A stretch of 64,000 nucleotides of DNA, from the NCBI RefSeq assembly GCF_016725325.1, contig NZ_CP068083.1, positions 1,178,001 to 1,242,000 of the forward strand, given 5' to 3'. Of this stretch, positions 19,965 to 27,830 are shown one piece after another. The DNA comes from Sphingobacterium spiritivorum (lineage in GTDB: Bacteria > Bacteroidota > Bacteroidia > Sphingobacteriales > Sphingobacteriaceae). The notes under the pieces are model-generated. The model saw only the letters and a list, made by a program, of their open reading frames with translations. It was not told the DNA's origin and made no database searches. Numbering within the stretch: the first letter of the stretch is position 1; each line of letters opens with the position of its first letter. Both the position numbers and the translations under genes were made by a program.

Positions 19965-20085
19965 CGTCATTGTGTAACATATACGACAACCTCCTTAAAG
20001 AACTTACTTTAAACAGTTGCCGGAGTACATGCACAATGACGGTAATCTTTACAATCCGTCAACCTTGACTTTTTATTTTTTACTT
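19965..20085 (+). promoter_or_regulatory. Structured leader between leuA and ilvA
   Basis: The arms CGTCATTGTG (19965-19974) and CACAATGACG (20032-20041) form a perfect 10-base-pair long-range stem. Inside it lies TTAAAG (19995-20000) pairing with CTTTAA (20007-20012). A small GTCA-acct-TGAC hairpin at 20058-20069 is followed by a T-rich run, like a weak terminator just before ilvA. This could attenuate ilvA transcription. Confidence 0.4.
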
Positions 20086-20097
20086 TTCACCTATACA

Positions 20098-21351
20098 ATG
20101 AGTTTCGATCTATCAACCCTAAACATAAACTCAGAACAGACGTTAGAACAGATAAAAGATGTGGTTAACAGAACCCCATTACAATACAATCAACATCTTT
20201 CTGAAAAATACCAAGCCGAAGTCTATTTAAAACGTGAAGATCTGCAGATCGTCCGTTCCTACAAATTACGTGGTGCTTACAATAAGATCGTCAGCCTTTC
20301 GGAAGACGAAAGAAACCGTGGTGTCGTATGTGCAAGCGCCGGCAATCATGCGCAGGGCGTTGCCTTCTCCTGTCGGAAACTCAATATTAAAGGCGTAATA
20401 TTCATGCCCGGACCTACTCCGAAGCAGAAAATATCACAAACTGAAATGTGGGGAAATGGCAATGTAGAGATTGTATTAACTGGAGATACCTTTGATGATT
20501 GTCAAAAATCAGCATTGACCTATGCAGAAGAGCATGGCATGACCTTTATTCCGCCTTTTGATGATCTCAAAGTAATAGAGGGGCAAGGTACCGTAGCCGT
20601 AGAAGTACTTCAGGAGCTTCCTGATCTGGATGTTGTTTTTATTCCTATAGGTGGCGGAGGACTTGCAGCAGGTGTGAGTCACTACCTCAAAGGAAAGAAC
20701 AATGCGATCAAATGCTTTGGGGTTGAGCCCGAAGGAGCTCCTTCTATGCAAGCCGCATTAAGCGCCGGAGAGCCGGTGGAACTAGGTCAGATCAACAAAT
20801 TCGTTGATGGAGCCGCAGTCAAAAAAATTGGGGCGACAACATTCGAAATAGCCCGTCAGCTACTTGATGATACGCGTTCTATACCGGAAGGAAAAATCTG
20901 CACCTGTATACTTGAACTTTACAACAAAGACGCCATTGTAGTAGAGCCTGCAGGAGCCCTTTCCGTAGCAGCATTAGAATTTCATAAAGAAGAAATAAAA
21001 GGCAAAAAAGTAGTTTGCATTATCTCAGGAGGGAATAATGATATTGACAGGATGAGTGAAATTAAAGAACTTTCTCTGCTTTATGAAGGATATAAACACT
21101 ACTTTATTGTCAGATTCCCGCAACGTCCGGGAGCACTGAAACTCTTTGTTTCCGAGGTTTTAGGTCCGAAAGATGACATTACACGTTTCGAATTTATTAA
21201 GAAAACAGAACGTGAAAGAGGGCCTGCTCTTGTAGGTATAGAACTCAACAAACCTGAAGATTATCAATCGCTTATTGACAGGATGAAAGAATATAAGTTT
21301 GATGTTATAGAAGTCAATAAAGACCAGACATTGTTCGAATATCTCGTTTGA
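20098..21351 (+). CDS. ilvA: Threonine dehydratase (ammonia-lyase), biosynthetic short form
   Basis: PLP enzyme deaminating threonine to 2-oxobutyrate, the entry to isoleucine. Reading from ATG 20098 (MSFDLSTLNINSEQ) gives 418 residues, matching the short biosynthetic form with one regulatory domain. An upstream in-frame ATG at 20017 would add 27 residues of hydrophobic filler and seems unlikely. The PLP Lys lies in SYKLRGAYNKI, and the phosphate loop is GGGGLAAGV. The C-terminal ACT-like domain (about 330-418) should sense isoleucine. It is the last gene of the ilv/leu cluster. Confidence 0.96.
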   Translation: MSFDLSTLNINSEQTLEQIKDVVNRTPLQYNQHLSEKYQAEVYLKREDLQIVRSYKLRGAYNKIVSLSEDERNRGVVCASAGNHAQGVAFSCRKLNIKGVIFMPGPTPKQKISQTEMWGNGNVEIVLTGDTFDDCQKSALTYAEEHGMTFIPPFDDLKVIEGQGTVAVEVLQELPDLDVVFIPIGGGGLAAGVSHYLKGKNNAIKCFGVEPEGAPSMQAALSAGEPVELGQINKFVDGAAVKKIGATTFEIARQLLDDTRSIPEGKICTCILELYNKDAIVVEPAGALSVAALEFHKEEIKGKKVVCIISGGNNDIDRMSEIKELSLLYEGYKHYFIVRFPQRPGALKLFVSEVLGPKDDITRFEFIKKTERERGPALVGIELNKPEDYQSLIDRMKEYKFDVIEVNKDQTLFEYLV

Positions 21352-21379
21352 TCCACAATAGACATTTTGTTAATAAATA

Positions 21380-21412
21380 ATGGGGCTGTCCAAAATTGGA
21401 TAGCCCCATTTT
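21380..21412 (+). terminator. Hairpin terminator after ilvA, at the head of a repeat unit
   Basis: GGGGCTGTCCAA (21382-21393) pairs with TTGGATAGCCCC (21396-21407) with one G-U pair, extended by two flanking A-T pairs, then ATTTTAT. The T tract is short. The hairpin is also the start of repeat unit 1. Confidence 0.6.
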
Positions 21413-21607
21413 ATGCGATTCTCAAAAAGTTTGACTTGACTTTTTATACACGCTCTTTTTATTATTTCATAAACCAATTCCCTCTCATTTTTAAGGAGAA
21501 CCTGTTCCGACATGTCGGAAGGGTTAGGGTTAGGTTTTGCAGTTTTATAATTAACCTCTCTGCCCTTCAGGCATCTCTCCTTTAAAAGGAGAGAAAAGTT
21601 ATAACAA
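21384..21607. repeat. Intergenic repeat, unit 1
   Basis: A 224-base non-coding unit, repeated at 21628-21797. It starts GGCTGTCC and ends ATAACAA in both copies. It contains hairpin-forming AAGGAGAG / CTCTCCTT segments and a TGCC/GGCA hairpin. Compared with unit 2 it has two extra stretches, one around the palindrome CCGACATGTCGG near 21507-21518. Confidence 0.75.
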
Positions 21608-21627
21608 GGCCAATACAATAGAATTGA

Positions 21628-21797
21628 GGCTGTCCAGTTGGATAGCTCCATTTCATACAATTCTCTTTTTATTATTGGATAAACCAATTCCCTCTCCTTT
21701 TTAAGGAGAGGGTTAGGGTGAGGTTTTTGCAGTTTTATAATTAACCTCTCTGCCCTTCAGGCATCTCTCCTTCTAAAGGAGAAAAAAGTTATAACAA
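21628..21797. repeat. Intergenic repeat, unit 2
   Basis: A 170-base direct copy of 21384-21607. A 48-base block (21535-21582 and 21725-21772) is identical in both. This unit holds the perfect stem CCCTCTCCTT-ttt-AAGGAGAGGG. The hairpin after the receptor gene at 60891-60918 shares the TTTAAGGAGAGGGT core, which suggests a dispersed family. Confidence 0.75.
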
Positions 21798-21898
21798 AGT
21801 AACACAGCCATATGTTTCTTTCGTGTACAAAAATTTAATGATCTGATCTTAAAAATATTTTCTTAACTTCAACCTATCAAACTGTATATTAGAACACT

Positions 21899-22417
21899 AT
21901 GAAAACACAAGCAATCTTATTATTCTTCGTATTACTGGGTGCTACAGCATTCGGGCAGACAGACAAGAGCAAACGTCCAAGTCCTCCGGACAGTGTCAGA
22001 ATCACGACAGACGACGGCGTTACAATAGCTGTAAATTACAGTCGGCCTTCACTGAAAGGTCGTCAGATCGGTGTCGATGTGGCACCAATAGGCAAAGTAT
22101 GGCGCACAGGAGCGAATGAAGCCACCACTTTTGAAGTCAATAAAGATGTATCCATAGAAGGTCAGGAACTCCCTGCCGGAAAATACAGCCTTTACAGCAT
22201 TCCCGGAGAACAGCAGATCACATTGATCTTTAACAAAACCTGGAATCAGTGGGGTACTAAATATGAGCAGAGTGAAGATGCGCTCCGTGTAGATGTTACG
22301 CCTACCGCGGCAGATGCGGCACAGGAACAGTTTAAGATCAGCGCAGATAAATCCGGAAAAGTACAGTTAATCTGGGGCGAGCACGCCGTTCCGTTTACAG
22401 TAAAAGCCGTCAAATAA
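21899..22417 (+). CDS. Secreted DUF2911-family protein
   Basis: A 172-residue exported protein. Residues 1-20 form a Sec signal peptide ending AFGQ. The rest matches DUF2911: VNYSRPSLKGRQIG, VWRTGANEATTFEV and LPAGKYSLYSIPGEQQ are the conserved strands, and a W-rich segment IFNKTWNQWG follows. The family is common in Bacteroidota and of unknown function, predicted to be a periplasmic beta-sandwich. The gene stands alone between the repeat pair and its own terminator, so no operon context helps. Confidence 0.88.
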   Translation: MKTQAILLFFVLLGATAFGQTDKSKRPSPPDSVRITTDDGVTIAVNYSRPSLKGRQIGVDVAPIGKVWRTGANEATTFEVNKDVSIEGQELPAGKYSLYSIPGEQQITLIFNKTWNQWGTKYEQSEDALRVDVTPTAADAAQEQFKISADKSGKVQLIWGEHAVPFTVKAVK

Positions 22418-22438
22418 TCTGACTCACATGAATAAAAG

Positions 22439-22486
22439 CAGCAGGCAAAAAAATCTTGATATCTTTTTGCCTGCTGTTCATTTTCT
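22439..22486 (+). terminator. Rho-independent terminator after the DUF2911 gene
   Basis: CAGCAGGCAAAAA pairs with TTTTTGCCTGCTG (ends at 22476), followed by a T-rich run. Confidence 0.85.
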
Positions 22487-22952
22487 TCTCTTCTGTACTT
22501 TTTCTCAACCTCTTCGGGAAACTTTTCAGATCGCCTGAAAAAATCATCAAAAAAGTACTTTTCTAAATAAAAGTATTGCAAATCTCATCTTAAATTTAGT
22601 ATTCAAAAAAAACAGCAAAAAACCGAATTTTAACTGCGTTTTTTTGTCTATATTTTGTCATCAATTTTTACAAGTTTTACCTGTAGAAATTACTCCACAA
22701 AATTAATTTTAAAGTTATCCACATTCTATATATATACTGAAAAACAAACGGTTACTACAAAAAACAAACACAGGAACGCAGTTTATACAGTTTGTTTTGA
22801 TCTAGTGTGGAAAAGTATCATTACCCCTCCTATTTAAAATAGTTGATATTTGTTCAGGTCAAGAGGAAATACCCTCCTGACTATACGTTTTCATCATCTT
22901 CAGACACTAACTTATCACCTGAAGTGAAGGTCTGGCTTTTAACTTTAATATC
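22487..22952 (+). promoter_or_regulatory. AT-rich control region upstream of nrdH with two DnaA-box-like sites
   Basis: TTATCCACA at 22715-22723 is a perfect DnaA-box consensus on the plus strand. TGTGGAAAA at 22806-22814 is TTTTCCACA on the minus strand, one mismatch from it. The sites are in opposite orientation about 91 bases apart. ATTCTATATATATACT at 22723-22738 weakly resembles an NrdR box (11 of 16). DnaA and NrdR control nrd genes in other bacteria, so these may be the operators of this operon. No clean Bacteroidota promoter pair was found, and no gene. Confidence 0.5.
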
Positions 22953-23186
22953 ATGGCAAGAATCATCAAATTTGAAAAAAATGACTGTGCACCATGTGCA
23001 CAAGTATCGGCATACCTCGATCAGAAAGGTATTCAGTACGAGACTATCAATCCTTTTGATCAGCCAGAGTTAGCTGTCAAGTTTAAAGTTCGTACTGTTC
23101 CTACCGTCATCGTATTGGAAGACGAAGAGATTAAAAGCCGTATCATTGGATTTAAGCCGGAAGAATTAGCGTCTATTGCACAATAA
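22953..23186 (+). CDS. nrdH: Thioredoxin-like NrdH-type redoxin
   Basis: A 77-residue thioredoxin-fold protein with the redox motif CAPC (Cys12 and Cys15) and the cis-Pro segment VRTVPTVIV. The size and its place before nrdI-nrdE-nrdF indicate that it reduces the class Ib ribonucleotide reductase, as NrdH does. Classical NrdH proteins usually have CxxC variants such as CVQC, so this motif is closer to thioredoxin; it could equally be called a small thioredoxin. The nrdI gene starts 31 bases downstream. Confidence 0.75.
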   Translation: MARIIKFEKNDCAPCAQVSAYLDQKGIQYETINPFDQPELAVKFKVRTVPTVIVLEDEEIKSRIIGFKPEELASIAQ

Positions 23187-23217
23187 ATAGCAGGTATAAT
23201 CTAAACCACATACTGCT

Positions 23218-23625
23218 ATGGTACACATCTACTACGACTCTAAAACCGGCAACGTACAACGTTTTATGGACAAGCTGACCCAGATCACCGGTTGGCAGGG
23301 ACATAAGATCTCAGAAGATCTGGAAGTAAAAGAACCCGGACATCTGGTCACGTTTACCACCAATTTCGGACAAGTCCCGGAGCAGACGCTGTTATTTATG
23401 AAAAGAGCATCTGCAATGATCAACTCCGTTACATCTAGCGGAAACCGCAATTGGGGTAGAAATTTCGGTCTTGCAGCAGACAAAATAGCTGCAGACTTTG
23501 ACATCCCACTGGCATTCAAATTTGAATTGTCAGGAACGATGGAAGATATTAATCAATTTATTGACATCATAAAGAATCATAACTATGATAGCGAACGAGG
23601 TAGCAAAAAGCTGGATATTGCTTAA
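23218..23625 (+). CDS. nrdI: NrdI flavodoxin-like class Ib RNR accessory protein
   Basis: Flavodoxin-like FMN protein that supplies the oxidant for assembling the Mn(III)2-tyrosyl radical in NrdF. The 135 residues match the family. The phosphate-binding start IYYDSKTGNVQRFM and the conserved SGNRNWGRNFGLAADKIA segment are clear. It lies between the NrdH-type redoxin and nrdE. Its end overlaps the longest possible nrdE reading, but not the preferred nrdE start at 23636. Confidence 0.93.
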   Translation: MVHIYYDSKTGNVQRFMDKLTQITGWQGHKISEDLEVKEPGHLVTFTTNFGQVPEQTLLFMKRASAMINSVTSSGNRNWGRNFGLAADKIAADFDIPLAFKFELSGTMEDINQFIDIIKNHNYDSERGSKKLDIA

Positions 23626-23635
23626 TAATGAAATC

Positions 23636-25690
23636 ATGATCAAACATGATGACGAGTATAGCTTAGATAAAGACAAAGAAGCTGTACGCGCCTATTTCTT
23701 GGAATATGTAAACAAGAATACGGTATTCTTCTATACATTGAAAGAGAAGATTGATTATCTGATTGAACAGAATTACTACATCAATTTTTACGAATGGTTC
23801 ACATTCGAACAAATGGAAGAGGTGTTTAATTTTGTATACGCTAAGAAATTCCGCTTTCAATCCTTCATGAGTGCATTCAAATTCTTTCAGAGTTATGCAC
23901 TGCGTGATGATTCAGGTGAAAAATTCCTGGAGCGTTACGAAGACCGCGTAGTGGCGGTAGCGCTATTCTTAGCACGTGAAGAAGGTGTCGCTAAAGCGAT
24001 CGAATATGCCGAGATATTTATCAATCAGGAATATCAACCTGCTACCCCGACTTTCCTGAATGCCGGTAAAAAACGTTCCGGAGAGCTGGTATCCTGTTTC
24101 CTTGATGAAATCGGTGACAACCTTAACGGTATCGGTTATGCTGTAGATTCTGCAATGAAATTATCATCAATCGGTGGTGGTGTCTCTTTCAATATTTCCA
24201 AAATCCGTGCTCGTGGTGAAGCGATCAAAGGTGTGGAAGGAAGAGCAGGAGGTGTACTTCCGATCATGAAGATCATGGAAGACACGTTCTCATACGCTAA
24301 CCAGTTAGGACAACGTCCTGGTGCCGGAGCCGTATACCTGAATATCTTCCACTCGGATATTGAAGAGTTTCTGGATTGTAAAAAGATCAACGTTGACGAA
24401 AAAGTACGTATCAAATCGCTGTCTATCGGTATCATCGTTCCTGATAAATTCATGGAACTGGCTGAAAAAGACGAAGCAGCTTACCTGATCTATCCGCATA
24501 CCGTAATGCAGGAGTATGGTCAGTATCTGGACGAATTAGATATGGATCTGATGTACGAGGAACTGATTACCAATCCAAACATCAAGAAGAAAAAAATCAA
24601 TGCACGTCACTTACTGGTGAAAATTGCACAAACGCAAAAAGAATCCGGATATCCTTATATCTTCTTCAAGGAAAATGCAAATCGTGAGCATGCCCTGAAC
24701 GGATTGGGTAAAGTGAAATTCTCTAACCTGTGTACAGAGATCATGCAGGTATCAGAAGTTTCAGATATCAACATCTATGGTAAAGAAGATACCATCCGTT
24801 ATGGCATTTCCTGTAACCTGGGCTCGTTGAACGTAGCAACAGTAATGGACAACAAACGCATCAAAGAAACTGTTAAAACAGCAATGCGCGCCCTGACAGT
24901 TGTATCTGATGTAACAGATATCGAAATGGTTCCGTCCATTGCCAAAGCAAACCGCGAATTACATTCGGTAGGTCTGGGAGCAATGAATCTGCACGGATTC
25001 CTGGCAAAAAGCTTTATCATGTACGAATCTGATGAAGCATTAGATTTTGCGAATACGTTCTTTATGATGATGAACTACTATTCTTTGGAAGCCTCTATGG
25101 AAATTGCCAAAGAACGTCAGAGAACATTTGTAGGATGTGAAAAATCAGCATATGCAGACGGTACTTATTTCGACAAATACCTGAACAGAGACTATATGCC
25201 TAAATCGGACAAAGTCAAAGAACTATTCGAAGGTATGCATATCCCTACTATTGAAGATTGGGCACAACTGAAAGAACAGGTAAAAGAACATGGTGTATAC
25301 CACGCTTACCGTCTGGCAATCGCACCTAACCAGTCTACATCATATATCATGAATGCGACTGCATCAGTAATGCCGATTGTAGATATTATTGAAGTACGTG
25401 AATACGGAGACAGTACAACCTACTATCCGATGCCATACCTGACAAACGACAACTACTTCTACTTCAAATCGGCATACGATATGGACCAGATGAAAGTATT
25501 GCGTCTGATCTCGGTTATCCAGCGTCATATTGATCAGGGAGTATCTACTATCCTTCACACGAACTCGAAAGATTCGACACGTGATCTGGCAAAATATTAT
25601 ATCTATGCACATAAATTAGGATTGAAATCCCTTTATTATACACGTACACGTAAATCTACTATTGATGAGTGTGTATCATGTTCAGCATAA
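23636..25690 (+). CDS. nrdE: Class Ib ribonucleoside-diphosphate reductase, alpha subunit
   Basis: Catalytic subunit reducing ribonucleoside diphosphates to deoxy forms. ATG 23636 gives 684 residues starting MIKHDDEYSLD. A longer reading from 23585 would overlap nrdI by 41 bases and adds a non-family leader. Active-site features include the substrate Cys in GELVSCFLDE, the radical Cys in ISCNLGSLN with the conserved Asn/Glu, and the C-terminal redox pair in ECVSCSA. There is no N-terminal ATP-cone, as expected for class Ib. A hairpin lies between it and nrdF. Confidence 0.96.
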   Translation: MIKHDDEYSLDKDKEAVRAYFLEYVNKNTVFFYTLKEKIDYLIEQNYYINFYEWFTFEQMEEVFNFVYAKKFRFQSFMSAFKFFQSYALRDDSGEKFLERYEDRVVAVALFLAREEGVAKAIEYAEIFINQEYQPATPTFLNAGKKRSGELVSCFLDEIGDNLNGIGYAVDSAMKLSSIGGGVSFNISKIRARGEAIKGVEGRAGGVLPIMKIMEDTFSYANQLGQRPGAGAVYLNIFHSDIEEFLDCKKINVDEKVRIKSLSIGIIVPDKFMELAEKDEAAYLIYPHTVMQEYGQYLDELDMDLMYEELITNPNIKKKKINARHLLVKIAQTQKESGYPYIFFKENANREHALNGLGKVKFSNLCTEIMQVSEVSDINIYGKEDTIRYGISCNLGSLNVATVMDNKRIKETVKTAMRALTVVSDVTDIEMVPSIAKANRELHSVGLGAMNLHGFLAKSFIMYESDEALDFANTFFMMMNYYSLEASMEIAKERQRTFVGCEKSAYADGTYFDKYLNRDYMPKSDKVKELFEGMHIPTIEDWAQLKEQVKEHGVYHAYRLAIAPNQSTSYIMNATASVMPIVDIIEVREYGDSTTYYPMPYLTNDNYFYFKSAYDMDQMKVLRLISVIQRHIDQGVSTILHTNSKDSTRDLAKYYIYAHKLGLKSLYYTRTRKSTIDECVSCSA

Positions 25691-25717
25691 AAGTTTAAAA
25701 AGTACTTAACTCATACA

Positions 25718-25763
25718 GAAGCTGAATATCAACGACAACAGTCGTTAGTATTCGGCTTCTTTT
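25718..25763 (+). terminator. Intercistronic hairpin between nrdE and nrdF
   Basis: The arms 25718-25736 and 25741-25759 form 16 Watson-Crick pairs, two G-U pairs and one mismatch around the loop AACA, followed by TTTT. It resembles a leaky terminator that could lower nrdF relative to nrdE, or a processing site. Confidence 0.55.
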
Positions 25764-25776
25764 AACGAATACCACC

Positions 25777-26763
25777 ATGAACAGAAAAATTAGAGCGGTA
25801 AACTGGAATACCCCGGACAATGATTATGCATTAATGTTCTGGGAGCAGAATATAAAACAGTTCTGGATCGATACCGAATACATTCCTTCAAAAGATATTG
25901 ACAGCTGGAAAGGTCTGAGCTGGGATATGAAAGAATGTTACAAAAAAGCATTAGGCGGACTGACATTATTAGATACATTACAAAGTCACACCGGAATGCC
26001 GAAAATCATTGATCATATCGATTCTTTGCAGAATAAAGCTGTATTGTCTTATATGTGTATGATGGAAGCAATCCATGCCAAATCATATTCTACTATTTTC
26101 ACGACCGTATCTACGACAAATGAAATCAATGATGTGTTCGGATGGGTAGAGCAGAATAAGCATCTTCAGTTTAAAGCGCAGACTATCGACAAATATTACC
26201 GTTCTATTGATAAAGAAGATCCTACTGACGAAGAATTGTTCATGGCTCTGGGAGCTTCCGTACTATTAGAATCATTCCTGTTCTACTCCGGTTTCTTCCT
26301 GCCACTTTGGTTATGTGGACAAGGTCAGATGGTAGCTTCAGCAGATATCATCAAGAAGATCATTGCAGACGAATCTATCCACGGTGTATTCGTAGGATTA
26401 ATTGCACAGGATATTTTCAGACGTATTCCGAATAAAGAAGAAGTTAAAGCCCGTTTCCTTACCCTATTAAACGAGCTCTATGAAAATGAATTAAAATACA
26501 CAGAAGAAATCTATACAGTTGTAGGATTAACAGCAGAAGTAAAAGAATATGTACGTTACAATGGTAACAAAGCGTTGATGAACTTAGGTTTCGATCCGAT
26601 TTTTGAAGTAAAACAAGTCAACCCAATCGTTCTGAATGGTTTGAATACAGAAACAACACAACATGACTTCTTCTCTAAAAAATCAACGAATTACGAGAAA
26701 GCAACTGAAATCGTACACTTGATGAATGAAGACTTCCAGATGGATGCAACAGTAAATGTATAA
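25777..26763 (+). CDS. nrdF: Class Ib ribonucleoside-diphosphate reductase, beta subunit
   Basis: Radical-generating small subunit, holding the dimetal site and tyrosyl radical. The 328 residues fit. Metal ligands are visible in MMEAIHAKSYS (Glu and His) and ADESIHGVFVG (Glu and His), with the first Asp/Glu ligands in LGGLTLLDTLQ and nearby helices. Its presence with nrdI indicates a manganese- or iron-dependent class Ib enzyme. A strong hairpin shared with the convergent hutG gene follows. Confidence 0.96.
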   Translation: MNRKIRAVNWNTPDNDYALMFWEQNIKQFWIDTEYIPSKDIDSWKGLSWDMKECYKKALGGLTLLDTLQSHTGMPKIIDHIDSLQNKAVLSYMCMMEAIHAKSYSTIFTTVSTTNEINDVFGWVEQNKHLQFKAQTIDKYYRSIDKEDPTDEELFMALGASVLLESFLFYSGFFLPLWLCGQGQMVASADIIKKIIADESIHGVFVGLIAQDIFRRIPNKEEVKARFLTLLNELYENELKYTEEIYTVVGLTAEVKEYVRYNGNKALMNLGFDPIFEVKQVNPIVLNGLNTETTQHDFFSKKSTNYEKATEIVHLMNEDFQMDATVNV

Positions 26764-26779
26764 CCATTTACATAAATTT

Positions 26780-26821
26780 ATAACAGAAAAAGCCACTAGA
26801 TGTAGTGGCTTTTTCTGTTAT
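26780..26821. terminator. Bidirectional terminator between nrdF and hutG
   Basis: A perfect 19-base-pair stem (26780-26798 with 26803-26821) with loop GATG has an A run in the left arm and a T run in the right arm. It can stop both convergent transcripts. Confidence 0.85.
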
Positions 26822-26834
26822 AATAAAGTCTTCC

Positions 26835-27818
26835 TTATCCCGATACTGATTTAAAGATCAGGTCAGCGGCCAGTTTCGCCGTCCTGTTATCCACATCAAA
26901 TACAGGATTAAGTTCAGCAATATCATAGGATCTTAACTTGCCACTGTTCAGAATAGTATTAAACAGCTTAAAAAAATGCTGATCCGGTAAAATCCCACAA
27001 AAAGCAGTAGCACTTACTCCCGGAGCATACGCTGCAGCAAACACATCCAGATCGATCGTCATATAAATACAATCTACTTTTGCTATAAACTGTTCCAACT
27101 GAAGAAGTATATGTTCCTGTTGAAAAGAATTCCCCATCTCATCAGCAGTGATATAAGTGGCACCAAACTCATTTGCTGTCTCAAACAAAACCTTTGTATT
27201 GCTGATTTTCTGAATGCCAAGTGCCAGATAATGTAATTGTTTACCCTGCTTGTGCAAATCCTCAGCTATCTGAAAGAAACCTGTGCCCGAAGTTGCAATC
27301 CCGTCTACAGGTTCACGTAAATCAAAATGTGCATCAAAATTAATAATACCGATTTCCTTCAATTTTCCGACAGATTGAGATACACCCTGAAAATGTGCGT
27401 AGGTGACTTCATGTCCACCTCCAAGTACAATCGCAAAACAACCAAGCTCCAAAACCTGTCGAATCACTAAACTGAGCTGTTGCTGCGCCCGCTCCAGATT
27501 ACCTGCTGTACACAAGATATCCCCTCCATCATATACAGTTACTTCTGCATCATGATGTACAGGAAGATTACGCAGTACCTCGCGGATAGATTTTGGTCCC
27601 TGTGCAGCACCCACCCGGCCTGAATTACGTCTTACACCCTCATCACTACAGAATCCAAGCAAGACATAGCTTCCTGGTGACAGCTTCACTTCACCCGAAA
27701 GATCAATACATTGAACAACCTGATGCCAACGCAGATAAGCATCATCAGAGCCATCAGTCCTTCCCTGCCACAAAAGGGCATTCCCGGGCTGGTAATCTTC
27801 GTTCTGTAAATATCCCAT
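26835..27818 (-). CDS. hutG: Formimidoylglutamase
   Basis: Arginase/ureohydrolase-family enzyme that splits N-formimidoylglutamate into glutamate and formamide, the last step of one histidine degradation route. The 327 residues fit. Mn ligands lie in LGGGHEVTYAH, INFDAHFDLR and TIDLDVFAAAYAPG. As the last gene of hutHIUG it should have this role rather than arginase or agmatinase, which share the fold. It starts 12 bases after hutU on the same strand. Confidence 0.92.
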   Translation of the reverse strand: MGYLQNEDYQPGNALLWQGRTDGSDDAYLRWHQVVQCIDLSGEVKLSPGSYVLLGFCSDEGVRRNSGRVGAAQGPKSIREVLRNLPVHHDAEVTVYDGGDILCTAGNLERAQQQLSLVIRQVLELGCFAIVLGGGHEVTYAHFQGVSQSVGKLKEIGIINFDAHFDLREPVDGIATSGTGFFQIAEDLHKQGKQLHYLALGIQKISNTKVLFETANEFGATYITADEMGNSFQQEHILLQLEQFIAKVDCIYMTIDLDVFAAAYAPGVSATAFCGILPDQHFFKLFNTILNSGKLRSYDIAELNPVFDVDNRTAKLAADLIFKSVSG

Positions 27819-27830
27819 ACTACCTGACCT

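Noticed and set aside
20017..20097. 27-residue N-terminal extension of ilvA
   Set aside because: It is not family-like, and the leader there forms hairpins; ATG 20098 matches the family start.
21367..21687. Open frames on both strands in the repeat region after ilvA
   Set aside because: They consist of duplicated hairpin-rich sequence with no protein-like pattern.
22715..22814. A replication origin indicated by the DnaA-box-like sites
   Set aside because: Only two sites, no dnaA/dnaN neighbours or unwinding array; regulation of nrd fits better.
22655..23073. Short plus-strand frames upstream of and over nrdH
   Set aside because: AT-rich and low-complexity, one overlapping nrdH in another frame.
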